Of a stretch of 64,000 nucleotides of DNA, positions 35,101 to 49,613 are shown one piece after another. The first letter of the stretch is position 1. Every line of letters starts with the position of its first letter. The stretch is from assembly GCA_034008185.1 (NCBI GenBank), contig CM067084.1:44529099-44593098 (forward strand), read 5' to 3'. Position numbers and translations under genes: made by a program. A model generated the notes under the pieces. It was not told where the DNA came from, ran no database searches, and was given only the letters and a program-made list of their open reading frames with translations. This stretch comes from Gorsachius magnificus. Taxonomy: Eukaryota; Chordata; Aves; Pelecaniformes; Ardeidae.

Positions 35101-37725
35101 GGAGCCACACTGAGAGCATGCTTGTAGGTCTTATGAGTTCTCTCATGGGATGAACAACTTGTTTGTCATTTGCTTATTTTCTTTTCTGTCTCTTCTAGGC
35201 AACTTGAACCTAAGATGACAGGATGATATTTCTACTCCCCAAAGGACTTTTGCAAAAGAGCTCCTGGGAAACCCTCATCAGGATTGTTGCTTCTTGTCAG
35301 AATATAGGACATTTAGGTGCTCCATTGCAATACTAAAGAACCCTCAGAAAGCCCTCAGCCTCTACATATGCAAAAAATGGAGATCTCCATTTGCAAATAA
35401 GAAATGGCTCTGGCACAATTCTGTGGCTGTGTTAGAATTTTTCCTTCACACTGATATATAAAATATCTCTCTGGCAGGCACACCTCCTTGTAAAACCTAA
35501 AAGTCATGTAATTCTGTCTCAGAACAACTGGTGCTCAGCTAAGAAGCATCAACATTATATGTTTGCTAGCATTTTTTTTTTTTTGTTGAATAGCTCAGAA
35601 ATAAATAAGAAGTGAGGCTTGTTATAAAATCTGAAACTCAGATATTGGTTTTGCAGATTATTTGCTTTCTCAAGCAAGTAGCAATAGTAGCACTGCTCAT
35701 CTCTCCTAATGCTAGACACAGCTGCAGAAAATGTAGTACATACTGACTGGAGTGACTTACACATTTTGAGATACAAATGCCAAGAATGGAAAAACTCTTG
35801 GGCTTGTCAAATTCTTGCCTAAGTAATCTATATGTATCAGAAAAGAAGAAAAAAAAAGTAGCATTAAAAAGCACAGGAGAAGAAAACAAAGTCAAATCTG
35901 TTACTGGGTTGAACAGTACCTGCAAATAATAAAAAAAAAAAATTTATGTCCAACTGTTCATGTCGTACAAATACTTTATTCAGTGCAGAAGAAAACCTGC
36001 ATTTTATAGTACTTATATGGCTGGCCACTCAACTTGACAGGCATATAACAAACTTTGTTTTCAATGGCAGAAATGGAAACAGAAATAAAAACCCACACTA
36101 TCTAACAAGAGGATAATTGATTCCAAATAAATAAAAAAAAACAAACCTGCCCTTACTGCTGTCTGTTGACTGATAAATCATAGATCAAAATCCTTCCTAT
36201 AAAATATTGAAGCAAACCTTATAGTCCTCAGGCATAGATTGGCACTTTAATGATTTGCACATACTAAAGACCATTTAAATCCAAAATAAATTCAGAATGC
36301 TGTTCTGGTGTCTGATTTCATCTCAATGTTTTAGCCATCTGCTTAAGACAACTCCAATTATAATGTTTCTGAAAATGAGAGGGACATTCATTGAGCATTT
36401 AAATATGCAAACTGTGGGAACGTTCACTTTACCAGGATGGTTAGTTTTTCTTCAGGTATAGGCCAACATCTAATGGTCATGGTCAGCAGCTCATATGTCT
36501 TAACCTTTTCATCATATAGATTGTCTTTAATCTTCAGTGAATTTTTTTTTCCTACTTTGTTCTCTGGAAGGAGATACTTGGCTATCATTTTGCAAATAGC
36601 AAGATTGTTTCTTCTAAGACATTCTTTCTGTAAACAAAGTTTCTTCTCCTGTCTGTTCACAAATGACATGCCTCATTTTTCCTAATAAAAAAATGTACAA
36701 ACTAATGCAGGTAGAACATACCAAGCAGATCATAAATTGCTGTCAGGGTTGCCTTGCCAATGATAAGAACTATAACTAAGGTTGTGACAAATTTTCCTGG
36801 AGGCCTTAATTGTGTCCTTAAATAGAAAGTCAAGACATGGGTTTTTTTATATAGGTGACATCTACAAAATATTTAGTTGTCCTCTACTCTTTCAGTGAAT
36901 TCTCACATACTTTTTCATTCTTTGTTCACTTGATTAAAAGACAAAAAACCATCAACACAATTAAACTACAATCAGGCTTTGAACTAAACCAAATGTTCCT
37001 TCTTCCTCATTACATAAAGGAAATCGCAGGCCATTATGTACCAAACCTTTGCCCTTAGACATACTTTTACACTTTTAGGAGACCAACTGTTTTGATATAG
37101 CTGGAACTGTGTATGAAAATCCTGTGAAATGCAATGACACTTGATACTTGATAACACTTTAAAAAGTTTGATGTCCATATTCAAACTCTTTGGAAGCAAT
37201 GGCCCTAAGGGATGTTTTTTTTATAATTTGAATTTGTAAGTTTTGTTCTATAGAAGAAAATTTTGGTATAAAAAAAAGTCTCTGGTTGTAGGTAGTACAG
37301 CAGAATGAGGCAATAAAATGTTTTAACTTAATTTGAGCCCCAAAATATAGAAATACTTTATTAATAATTCTACAGTGATTGTATGGCAAAATTAGCTTTG
37401 TTCAGCTGTCACAACTGCATCTCTTACAACAGGTTGTTTTAAGCTTAGTCTTAAATTCAGCTGTCCTGCATTCACAATATTTGACTTCAGCATAACAGCA
37501 ACATCTTCATAGCTTATTTCTTCTCAGGTGAGGGATGGATAATTTCAGACATAACATAATTCTAATGAGATTTTTTTTATAGAGTAAATTTGGGGCAATG
37601 TTCTCTGCTGGGGTAAATTGTTCCAGTGCCAGCTTCAGACAATCTGTATTCAAAAGTTATGATAATACCAGAGCGAATACATTTTGAATCTTGACAGGTA
37701 AACTTTTATAAGACTTTTCCAAGAC
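32150..37725. other. AT-rich non-coding DNA
   Basis: No recognised gene or transposon. Only short frames and small homopolymer runs are present (for example T at 35571-35584 and A at 35929-35941). Confidence 0.5.
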
Positions 37726-37733
37726 TGAGATCT

Positions 37734-37881
37734 ATGAAGCAGGACTTGCTAGAAAGAGCCATTGCGAGCTGCCAAGACATTAAAGAATATGCATTGGCAA
37801 AGAGAACAGTGGTATCCTGGAATTATCCATCAAGCACTGGTGCATTCCTAGCTTCATCTGAATCCTTCTGGAGCTTGCAAG
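37734..37881 (+). other. Possible exon ending at a consensus splice donor
   Basis: An open frame from ATG 37734 reaches a perfect consensus donor, gcaag|gtaagt, with GT at 37882-37883, and then stays open for only about 20 more codons. No convincing acceptor was seen upstream. It may be the first exon of a non-coding RNA or a chance donor. Confidence 0.2.
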
Positions 37882-37889
37882 GTAAGTCT

Positions 37890-40800
37890 GACAAGTTCAA
37901 AGAATTGCTGGCTTCCCCACAGGGACATCTCTCCATCTGAATCACTATTTTCCTCCTGCTGTGCTCTTTGAAGAGCAATGTTATATGTCCAATACTTGGA
38001 TGGCGGCCATTCTGAATAACGTCATGTGTCAATTAGTCCTTTCTTTTACCATTGTTTTTTCCTTTCTCTGTCAGAAATAAACAATTCTGTCTTTAAATTT
38101 GTGGCCAGTTATATAGCCTGAATATCGGACATTTTTTTGTATGTGGCTAGTTCTCTTAATTCCTCTCAGTCTCCCTTAGTGTAATACAAGCCTAAACCTT
38201 GTCAGCTTTGTTGTTTCAATTTCTTTTTCCGGCAGGCATATTAATTGATTTCCTTGGCTAATGCCATCGTCCCTCCCTCAGAATTATCAAGTAACCTGAG
38301 GATGTCACACCAAGTCATTATTAGTATTCTTTCTATCAGTACCAGGTACAGGTTGGCTGACATTTTTTAGCTACTGCTTGTAAATATCTGGTCCAAAGAT
38401 GCTGTTTGTTCACTAGCTCTCGTGTTTTGGAATCAAGTATTTCTCTGTACAAGACAACATCATAGAAGATTTTCTTCCTTAAAGGCATTTCTACATATCC
38501 AACTTTCCAACTTTCTTTTTTTTTTTTTTTTTTTTTTGTTTTTTTTTCTAAATTTTTCTACTCACAGCTGGCAACTATATGCTGTATTCAGCAGGTAGGG
38601 GGAAAGACCTTGTCATGGTTCCACAGCTTACGATTCCCAGGACTGTGCTAATGCTTTCCTTCTTCATATTGCTGAAAAGGTTATTTATTGCTAACGCTGA
38701 CATGAGCACTAAAGCCAGACTTTACATCTTAGATGAATATTGCTATTCTTCATGCAGAGTCAGATTCCAGATTATTCCTCTTTCCAGCACCACTTGCAGA
38801 TGCTTACACACACAAAAATGAGTATGGTCAGACATGAAAGAAACACTTGTAAATTTAATGTGCTTTTTCTTCTCTTCCCACCCCCACAGCACCCAGTGGT
38901 ACCTGACCCACCCTAGAACAGCTACAGCAGTATGCGTGGGTGTGCCACTATATCTACTAATGGCATTGTACATATTTCAAGGGGAAGCATTAATATGAAT
39001 TAGTAGAGCTGTCATGGTTTTAATTTCTTAAACATGACATGACTTTGAAGTGCTTCTGATGAGGAAAGTAGGTAAATACTATGAAGCCTGAAGAGCCCTA
39101 AAGGCACTTAAGATAGTTTCAGACCCTGTCACTATTCCTTTACCTATGGTAATCCTTGCTACCATGGTACTAGTATGCTTTACAGTCTTTAGCTTCACAA
39201 CAAACTGTTGTGATGCCGGCAACTGTTGCAGGGCTCTGGTTTTAGGACTGGAAACATCAAGCACAAAGCTATCGGGGGCCAGATCCACTGACAGACTGAG
39301 ATACCTCATGTAATATTAGACCCAAAGCCAAAAAGCCTCAAAACTCTCATTCAGCTGCCATCCCACTGTAGGGTTTTAATGTCCAAACACATGTCTATGT
39401 TAGACCTTCAGGTGTTTCATGTCCTACAGTTCTGTTCTAGGAGAAGCCCTTAAGTGCCTAAGGCTTGACATAATTGAACAGTTCAATATTGAGCATATGT
39501 CTAAATTTCGCGAGGATTCACAACTTGGGTGTTTCTCTGCCAGAGAGGGAACCTGTTCCACCTGGTATCCTCAGAGCATGTCTTCCCTGAAAGAACTGCC
39601 AGATAAACTGATCCCTTCTTTTTTCTTAAAACACAGCTGCTGAAGGAAAGAATGATGGTGGCAGTACTGTCCCACTTCTTCTATAAAGGCAAGAGTAAAA
39701 CAGCCTGACAGGATGTGAAGAATCAGGATCAGCTCTCTTCACTGCCTTTCCTCCCCACTTGAAAGAAATACAAGCCGTATCACCCACCTTACAAATGAAA
39801 GCTATACAGGGTAGGGGACATCTCAAAATCTTCATACTGAAGTGTTTCTGCTTTCCATGGAATATTTGAAGACTCTTGTGGGGTGAGAAGATGGCATAAG
39901 AATTAGAGTCTCTTAGGAAGGGCATCCTCATTCCGCTTCCAGCTCTGAAGATTATTTCTTTCAGTGAATGGTTGCAGGGGATATATGAAGCTCTTGAAGC
40001 ACAAAACGCAATTCAGAAATTCTGTTTTCATCTGACTGTCCTGTTTCCTAAATGACATTAGAAAAGCCCACTTAACCCTGGTCCCCTCATCTTAGGAGAG
40101 CTACTGTACAATCAAAATACATGGAGAAGGGTCAGCACCACCGGTTTTCCTGGCAGAAACACCTGTATTTTAAAGAAAGAAAAGGGACAGCTGAAGAGGG
40201 GCTAGACCTCTTTTCAACATTTTCCTATCAGCTTTCTTAGGTGAGTCCCCAAGCACAGTGCAATTACTGCTGTGATTGCTATTCTAAGACTCCTAAGTCT
40301 CTCCAGCTCAGAGGGAGCCTCATGGCCCGGATCAGCACTGCGGCTTACACTGCTGCTGGAGCTGGAGGAAGGAAGGGTTTGACAGCGACCAAGTTCACCA
40401 TGAATACCCTTCTTACAGTCCTTTATGCACACCATTACAAAAATGTCAACACAGTTTCACAAAAATAATTTAGTAGAATTTTCCAGTTTTTTTTTTTGCA
40501 TTTTGCAAAATCTCCTACACATATGAACAAATTCTACTATTGATGTCATAATCAGAGTTTTTAACATCCTATGTATGTTTTTTTACATGCTACTCTGTCA
40601 TATTTCTACAAGATGAACTGCAAATCAGACTTGTTGTTCTAACCTTTTATACTATGTTTTTCAAGTTATTGAAAAATATAAAACTTAAAATATAAAACCA
40701 GGAAATCTGTTTTTAAAAACCATTACATCTTCATCATCAATATATCCTTATGCCTTAGTCAGACTAAGTAGCACTAGTCCAAAAGAAAATGTGTCAGAGC

Positions 40801-43800
40801 AAGAAAAACTCTTGAATGTGGTAATTATAAAAAAACCCAAGTCTCAACAATAGAAAAATAAGTAAACTGCATAACCTATTGGTTCAAGAAAATGTTTAAG
40901 AATTAACGAAAAGGACCCACAAAACTAGAGGCAAGTACTGTTGTACTGACAAAAGATTCGTAAGGGGATTAACATTGCATTGTTAATTCCAAGAAGCCTA
41001 CAAAACCTGGAATCCAAGATCCATTTATTGTTGCTGGATGAGCATTACCAGCCTGAAGTTCAAGCCAAGATAACAACCCCGTGTGATGGGTACCTTTTAA
41101 AAAAAAAAAAATCAGATGTTGGAGCTTTTTCAATGTCTTGAAGATGGATTAATAAGCAACTATGTGAGGAAAATTGTTATCTTCCTGTCTTAAAACTTGA
41201 TGGACAGACATGAATTCAAGGTTTGATACCAGTTCACTTTGGCAAAGGATTTTGCTCAGTGTTTCTTAAGAGATGTTTTTACAGTGCAGTAGGGAACTGG
41301 CTGTACAGGAAGACAGTAATTTGCACAATTCTTTAGTGGACATGAACTCCAACACTGCTTAAAGCCTACTGACACTAAAATGGCTGAATGAGAAATGAAT
41401 TTGAATACCTCTGAGCTCTAAACTTTGGCCTTACGATAATTAGACTTTCAGTTTCTGAGACATAAACATCTTTGCTGTATGTCTTTTTTATTTGATCCCC
41501 TTACCGGTGCTTTCATATCTGACTATTCAGCATTCTGTCTGTACTTGTACCTGCTAGTGGCATGGTAGCTGCTGGATTGCAATGAAACTGTAAGATGCTC
41601 CAGTTCAGAGCCTTGCTAATGCTGACAATTGATTTAGCATTGTAAGCTAACTCAACAGTGCTGGGCTGGTTTTTTGTTCAGAGATTTCAGCAGGGAGTTA
41701 TTTTAAGAGATATATTTCCTTTGTTGGGGTAAAAAAGCACAGTTTGTCTTAATTATCCCTGACATTTCAAACCTCATACCAGGCGCTTCCTCCAGGGACA
41801 GAAACAAACCAGTCTCCTCCAGAAACCAAGTGTGAAATGAATAAATAGGGCTCTGGTTGCGCTAATGGCATAGTGCGGTTACTATTTTTACTGGGGAGGG
41901 GGGAGGATACTGTCTAGATTGTTTCTTTTTATCTCTGAGGAAATTCGAGGTATTGATAGGTGAAATATTGTGGACAATTAAGAAAGGAAAAAAGCTGGTC
42001 TAAACCTGCAATATTTGGTAGGTACTTCGTTGCCTGGTTTATTCATTCTGAGAGCTAAGTTTTTCTCAGAGGAAAGGGAAGGAACAGAGCAGCTATGCAT
42101 CATGAGCAGAGGCTGTTTTTCTTTCCATTTGCAGTCTGTTGAAGGTATTAGTAATTAGAAGCTTCTCCGCATCATTCGATACCTTTTTCCGTGTAGCTTT
42201 TAATGCAATTTTTGTTTATATTTCATGTATATTTTTAATGAAATATCTAGTTGGGGAACTACTATTGTCACATCCCTGTGTAATGTGCCAAAATCTTGCA
42301 GAGAATCTTGATGTGGCTAAAGGTAATGTTTCCAATGAAGGAGATTATTAGGGAAACTTTTTTTTTTTTATGCTGGTAGATTAATAGATAAATTGCAGAG
42401 CTCTTTTTCTAAGCTGCAGGTAACTATCAGATTTTGATTAGAAAGGTCTCAGGGCTCTTCCTTGTGGTTAGGAATTCCTGTGTTTTGTGACAAGTACTAA
42501 ACTTTGTTGAAACACAGTGAGCCAAGAAAAGATGCTGCCGTATTTTCAGCATGTCTTCATGAGCTTGTGAAGGTGATGTTTTATCAGAAGGAAGTCTGTA
42601 TTGCTGCTGCTGCTTGCTGTGATTTTTTAAATGAAGGCAGCTCTGAATTGAAACCTTAGCATAAGGGCATTGCTGACTGGATTCTCAACAGCCCAGCAAG
42701 GAACCAGTTCCATGGCATAAAAGACAGTCTGGCACCTTTCTTTTACTCAGTCTCAAACCACTTGTGGCATCCGTATGAAAGCAATGCCTGTTTATGAATA
42801 ATCAGGGAAGTTCTGTGAGTTATTATTATTCATTAAATCTATTTTATAGCACTTCATGGCCACAAAACAAACTTCAGACACTGGCCAACTGAATATTCAA
42901 GTGGTGGTTGTGGATTTCTCCTACACAAAGACAATCTTCCAGTGCAGAGACCTGAAATGAGCAGCTCTGCCTAGACTTCGCGCAATTTATGGCAAAGTAT
43001 GTGGTACAATCTGCCAAAGGAAATTGGTGAGGGCAGAGTGCTGCTAGGCTTCACAGATCTGTAACTGTTGAAGAAGCTGCGACCATCCTCTACCGAGAGC
43101 AAACCTTAAGCTAATGCTAACTCGAGAAAAGAACAAGTATGGAAGAGAGAGATTGCAAGGCTTTCAGTGAGTCTTCTGATCATTAAATTCAGTTAGTTCC
43201 TTCTATATCCACAGCTTTCTACTGTTTTTAGTGCTTAATGAGGGTATCAAATTTGCTAGTAAAGGTTTGCAAGAGGAAGTAGAAAAGTGTCGCGCAGAAA
43301 ATCCATACCTTGCTCTGAACCTATCTAACACACTGAAATTCATACAAACACCCTGAGGGGATTGTATGCAAACTTTGTACCCAAACTCATGCAAGCAGAT
43401 CTGAATTCTAAACTTATGGGAGTATTCAAGCACTCCTAACACCAAATAATAGAAAAGATTATCAGATGCATTTGGTGTGAAATGAATAAAATGCAAAACA
43501 GCTTTGAAAGGTCTTTGCCTGAAGACAGAATTCTAAGAACAGGTATTCATTTGGTATTGGGATGCAGATGAGCTTAAGTTCTCTAAATAGCAAATATTTT
43601 CAGGGTCATTCAGAAAAATCTTATCTTTTTTTGCAACATTACCAATAACATAAGACTAGCAAAAAGACAGAAGAGGGTTTAAGTACTGTAGTGCCACTTC
43701 TGTTTAGTGTTTCATAGGCAATATCTTATAAGCCTTAATTTATAAATATGTAGTTGAATGTAGTTGTGTCATGATATCTGGTCACCAGGATTATTCTTGT

Positions 43801-46800
43801 CTTGTTGGTCTGGAAATCTTGCGCTTATAATTTTTTTTCCATACCTATTGAAATCCTGAATTCAATAAGGCTCAGTTGAATGTATTAATTTTCATTTTGC
43901 TAATTTCTTGATGATTTTGATTCCCACATGGTGTTAGGTACACAGCAGAAGTGAAAATGAATTCATTGGTCATCAGCTAGTCTCAATCAGAAACCAGCAT
44001 AAAATTGAGTGGTCAATGTTTTAAAATTTTGACCATGACCTCTATAAACATGTTGTCTACTAAAGTTAGAGCACCATTTTTAGAGCTGAGGTGTGCTTAT
44101 TTGATTGCACAAAAGATGTATTACATATCAGCCTATGTTAATATCACAGTCTATAAAAATACCACAAAATTATAATATTACTATGTGCTAAGAGCTTATT
44201 AAAGGATATTATAGCATTCTGTAGGATGTAAAAAATACTGATTATCTGCTCAACGATTAAACTAGCAGGACAAGTTCTTTGCTTCCATTCACAGTGAGGT
44301 CAATTAAAATTTTTATTTGTTTGTTATTTTGATCTTGCCCATTACAGACAATGGAACAGATTAGAGGAAAATAGAAAATATATTTCAAATGACAAAATAA
44401 CGCCATGGTGAATTCTGGAGTCTGAAATGGTATGGAACAGAAAGTAAACATTAGCCTTAAGCTATATTAGCTAAAATTATGTTAGTTAAAAAATATAGCC
44501 AACTATGTTTATTTTATAGTAAAGCCTTAGATGCTTAGAGAAAACCTCTGAGAAGTCTATGTTTCTTTCATCTCCTTGTACTTGTAATTGGCCTGTGGCA
44601 TCAAACAAATCCAGCTATATTTCTTTGTCATACATTCCAAGGTGGTGGTGTTTGGTTTTTTTTAAAATTTTGTTTAGAGTTTTTTTTCTTATTTTGATTT
44701 TCAGAGTATCTCTAATGACATATTATTAATGTCTTCACATTATGAAGGAGTTCTTCCTCTTAATGGTGTTCCTGCACCAACAAACTTCAGTATTTGCACA
44801 TGTGCATTCATGTGTGTCCACATATGCATGCATGTATAACATCAGGCTTTCAGAGTTTCCAACAGTCCTATCTAAAAATATTTAGGTAATATTGATAAAT
44901 TAGCACAATTCCAACTTATACAAGTTCATGATAAAAATTTTAGGAACATCTGGAATCTTCTTTTACTTTGTCAAGGCTTGAGTCAAAACCTGTTGAAGTT
45001 AATGTGGAGCATTGTGTTTATTTCAACTGAAACTCAGAAAAGGTCTTAAGCAGATAATTTTTTGTCATTATTTTATAAACAATAATGACAGCATGTGATA
45101 TTCCATAAAAATTACGTTGACTGAAAGCAATGCAAAATTAATTTGAAGTTCTTAAAAATTTGCATGTTTTTATCTTTGGATGGCCATATATATATATATA
45201 AATTATATAGAATTTAAAATCTTTCACAGTGAAGGCTGTTCAAATGGTTATAAGGGCATGGTTTCAATTTTTTTACATGAAACACTACATAAGAATAGTT
45301 ATCCACTGTTTGAATGATGATGACTCTTCTAAAGATATTGAAGGTTTTCAGACTGAATATATTTTTTTCAGCAGGATACTTTGCTCCTAAGAGGCAGCAA
45401 ATATATATTTTTACTGTGGTCACTAAGCCGACACTCTGCCTGGGCACTATCTCTGTTAACTCTCTTCTCATACCTGTTTGATTTTAGGAAACATACCATA
45501 GCGTGCTTGTTGATTTCTTCCTGATCATTATTTACTAAGCTACAATACACAAAATGTTACAACTGAAAGGGAGATTAATAATTCATACCTCTATTATAAA
45601 AATCCGTAAATTGTATTCCAAGCAATGAGCTGCATCCGTTACCTAAAAATAAGAAGACAGGCACAGCATGGTAACAATTTAGAATATGGAGCATTGCACG
45701 GCAGGAAAGTTCCCATTGAGATGACTTTGGCTTAGATGAAAGTCCTAGCTGTCTACCTTCTTTGATTGAACAGTTTCATTTTTTAAAGTAAACACTACTG
45801 TATATTCTGTGAATATTGCCAGTCTCCAAGAATGTCAATAATTCTTTCTGACAAAGCCAAGCTGAAAAGAAGAGGTTAGGTTGAGGGTACTGCACATACC
45901 GTCTTACAAAACTTAAGGGAAATTTCTTCAGGAAACTGTCTGTTTCTGATATATAAGAAATATTTACCTAGAGACTAGAGTTATTTTTAATGTATTCTGT
46001 GCTGGAAAAAGTCATAATTTGTATCAACTTCAGTTAAAAAAAATACATTAATTTACATTGACATTCAAGCTTACTTTAAAGACTGAAGCTTTTACTCACA
46101 ATACAATCTTAATTCTTTCTGCAGTGTGGATGAAGAAGGACAGTATGCTACATTAATAACGGATGAAATGTAAAGGCATTTTTCCAAATTTCAGTGAGAT
46201 CTTTGTCACAGGAAAATAGTGGCAATCTCACAGTCTACCCTGCATTTAAAAAAGGTCTACATCTCATGATGTTTTATACACAGTTCTATAGATGTCAACC
46301 TGGGAAAAATCAATGACATTTTGTCTTCATTGATATTGAGGACAAAGTTTCCAATAATTTTGCTGGGAAATCATATGCAACATGCTTTGAATTTTCTCTT
46401 AAACTGGATTTTCAAAAATTAAATTGAAACTTTAACTGAGTACCTTACCTTTATGATGCTGGGTACAATGACATGATAAGAACATATTCTTTCTCAGCAT
46501 TTGTGTATTCTTCATTATTTAAGTTCCAGACATGACACCTTGATACAGGAGACCTTAATGATACTGAAGAATCTGGCTATACCAAGTACTCCAAATTAGT
46601 GAAAGGAGGTTTTTTGTTCTTTACTGTGCTTTGTTGTTTTTTGGGGAGGTTGTTTTTTTGGGTTTTTTTTAATTAGCCTCAGTTACCCTTCTCTGAAAAC
46701 AAGATAGCAATGGCATCTCTACACAGAGCTTTTAGAAAAATAAATAATTGAATACCTGTTACATACTGTGATGTAGCACAACATAGTAACTGATGGCTTT

Positions 46801-49125
46801 TTACAGCAGTGACAGAAAGTTCTCAGGAGCAGGTATCAGAACACACTTCATTCAGTTAAAAGCTATGGTCCTGCTTGCATACGCTATCTGTACCCAAAAT
46901 GTCTCTTCTGTACAGTGGAACTATGTTCACAAGAAACACTCAGAAATTAATGTTCCAATTTTCCATTTCCCTCCTAGTCTAAGCTGCAGAGCACCAGGTA
47001 TTTTTGGGAAATCACAAATGCAGAAGATTCATTTTGAACTTTGCCTGGCTGAAGGCAGACAGAATGGAAACTGGATGTTCTTCTGCTCAGACAACTTTTC
47101 TATTAAATAAGCAGAAATATATGATGGAAAGCTGCATCTCCGTTCTTTCTGGGACAAAAAAAATAAACTTACGGTAGCCAATGAATGTCATATTTTAGAG
47201 AGGCTGGATTCTCTGAGGAGTGAGGGTTAAAAGTATGCAGGAGTTGAACTCCCCAAGAAAGTTAGACAGAGAAAAGTGGTGTTCTTGGAGCCTGCTTGAC
47301 AACAAGGGTGCACAAAGTTACAAGGCTCCTGACCTGGATTCCTAAAACTACTGCAGCTTTAAAGCAGACATCATCTGTAAAATTTTCCTTCAACCACTGG
47401 AAAAAATATAATCCTGATTTAGATTAAAGCAAACCACAAGATATTACACTTTTATTTTCTTCAGGAAAAATGTGTTGCTTTGAAGTTGTTATGGAAATGA
47501 AGATAGTAAATGGAAATTAATCTTCTACAAAACTGTACTGATCAGCTGTTGCCAGATCTAATAAACAGCTGTCAATTCAATTTGAATAGTATGATTAGTT
47601 TGTATGAGATTATTCCTAGTCTTATCATAGAAATTCCCTTGCAAAGCCATTTGCTCCTGATTTACTGGCCAATAAGCCAAGACACAGTCCAAAAAACTAT
47701 CTGCTTGGCCAGGATGGGTTAGTGCGATGCACTTTGTGTCAGTATCACACTGAATGTCTCAGTTACAAGAAAGATTACACCTTAGACCTGAAACATTTTT
47801 CAGGTTACTTGTTCAGTAAGGCAAGGTGGCCAAGCCAATTCTATTGATAACTTAAAGGCAATAATGGGAGGTCATGTATCTCTTTCTCCTTCAGTTAAAG
47901 TGAACATATTGTACAGTACTGTGATCTTCTTCAAAACACCTTTTTTGTACAGGTAACACTTTGGTCATGGAGCTGTTACTTGATGTTAATTTACAGTAAT
48001 TGTTCATATTTTCTCCGAAAATGCATGAAATGCTACTCCCCAGAGCTTTGCTGAAGGCTATACATTAATTAAGAGAATAGGTAGGATAAAGTGTTTTCTT
48101 CTGTTGGGAATGAAAACAGTGGTGGAGTTACAGCATCCACCTCCAAGATTAGAAGGGCATGGACTGTAAGATAAGAAGAAAGAGCAAAGTCTGTACTGGT
48201 TTGTAGAGTACAAGTCCTGCCCATTCTCTGCGTGAGATCTGTTGAAAACTGGCACTGGTGAGGTGAGGGGAAGGTGACTCCTACAGGCTGTCCCTCTTTT
48301 TACTCAGTGGTTTGCCCTGCCTCCAAAGACCAGGGATGTAGGTGTGGAAGAGAAAAAGCAATCAAACCTAAGATGCTCTCAGCTTCATTTTCTCATTCCC
48401 TTGTAGAGTGGGATCTGCAGAACAATAACAGCACTATTAGCAGACAAAAGCCAAACAGTCCCTCTGGAACCCTTAGAGTGGGCTCTCCTACAATTAACTC
48501 ATAAAGCCAGTTCTGGATGGCTTCAGCCAACTTCTTTTCTAATATATTATCTTCAAAAAAGATTAAGCAATTAGTTCATGCTTTGTATTAAACATGCATG
48601 ATAAAATTAAATTAAAAATTAAGCTTGAAGGAAAATAACAGCAGAAGGTTCTGAACCTAGACAGAGAAATCACAATTTATTCTGTTTCACCACTGAAGGA
48701 AATCCATCCAAAGCAATGCTGTCTAAAAAGACAAAACTTATGTTCTCTATTTTAGGTTGAAAAACATCTTTAAACTGGGTAGCAAAGTTCTGAAAAATCT
48801 GGTTTTGTTCCATAACAAGAATCATAACTAAACTCTATGGTTCTAAAGGGGAAAAGAAAGGTCCTGTCCTACACCTTACTGCTCATGTGAGTACTTACGT
48901 GTGTAAACAAACCTATGAGTTACTGGACCGCATTTTCAGACATTTAAAAAAATCCCACCCAAACCAAGAATGGTAGCTTCATAACCTTTAGTTCTTTTTT
49001 GTGCATTATTTATTATGCTGATACTAAAAGAAGATGTTTTATTTTGACTTGCTAATATATTCTGACATTTTTTTTTTTGAAAATTAATGCTATTTGGCAT
49101 CATTCCAAACAACTTTTAGTGACAA
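37890..49125. other. AT-rich unique-looking DNA, no gene recognised
   Basis: Eleven kilobases without a recognised exon, RNA gene or transposon. Homopolymer tracts include 22 T at 38516-38537 followed by a second T-run to 38547, and A-runs at about 41099-41110. A (TA)n lies at 45186-45200. Short frames (60-105 codons) appear on both strands without family features. Confidence 0.5.
38516..38547. repeat. Long poly-T tract
   Basis: 22 T, one G and 9 T. It could be the remnant of a minus-strand retroposon poly(A) tail, but no retroposon body is recognised on its upper-coordinate side. Confidence 0.8.
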
Positions 49126-49129
49126 AGTG

Positions 49130-49612
49130 GTAAGTTGGAATACACAAATGTTTGAGTTTTGGGCCCCTCACTACAAGAAAGATGTTGCCTTGCTGGAACA
49201 GGTCCAGAGGAGAGCAACAAAGCTGGTGAGGGGTCTGGAGTACACATCTTACAAGGTGCAGCTGAGGGAAGTGGGGTTGTTTAGTCTGGAACTGAAAGGA
49301 GGCTGTAGTGAGGTGAAGGTTGGCCTCTTCTCCCTGGTAACAGATGCTAGGATGAGGGGGAATGGTTTGAAGTTGCACCAGGGGAGGTTTAGATTAGATA
49401 TTAGGAAAAATTTCTTCACAGAAAGGGTTGTCAGGCTCTGGAATGGGCTGCCCAGGGAGGTGGTCGAGTCCCCATCCCTGGAGGTATTTAAAAGAAGGAT
49501 AGATGAGGTGCTTAGGGACATTGTTTAGTGGTGGGATGGCAGGGTTAGGTTAAAGGTTGGACTCAATGGTCTTAAAGGTCTTTTCCAGCCAAAGTGATTC
49601 TATGATTCTATG
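49130..49612 (+). mobile_element. CR1 LINE, 5'-truncated, with ORF2 C-terminus
   Basis: The plus frame 49094-49528 encodes [18 protein letters not shown], then a long block containing [40 protein letters not shown] and FKRRIDEVL. These are the hallmark C-terminal residues of avian CR1 ORF2. The frame is open to its natural stop, but about 20 codons appear missing around 49275-49305, where FSLE runs straight into KGGCSEV. After the stop comes the CR1 3' UTR (gtggtgggatggcagggttagg, cttaaaggtcttttccagcc) and the terminal attctatgattctatga octamer repeat at about 49597-49613. This is the best preserved CR1 in the window. Confidence 0.95.
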
Positions 49613-49613
49613 A

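Noticed and set aside
38516..38547. Poly-T as the tail of a minus-strand processed pseudogene
   Set aside because: No gene-like sequence could be recognised on the upper-coordinate side and no target duplication was found.
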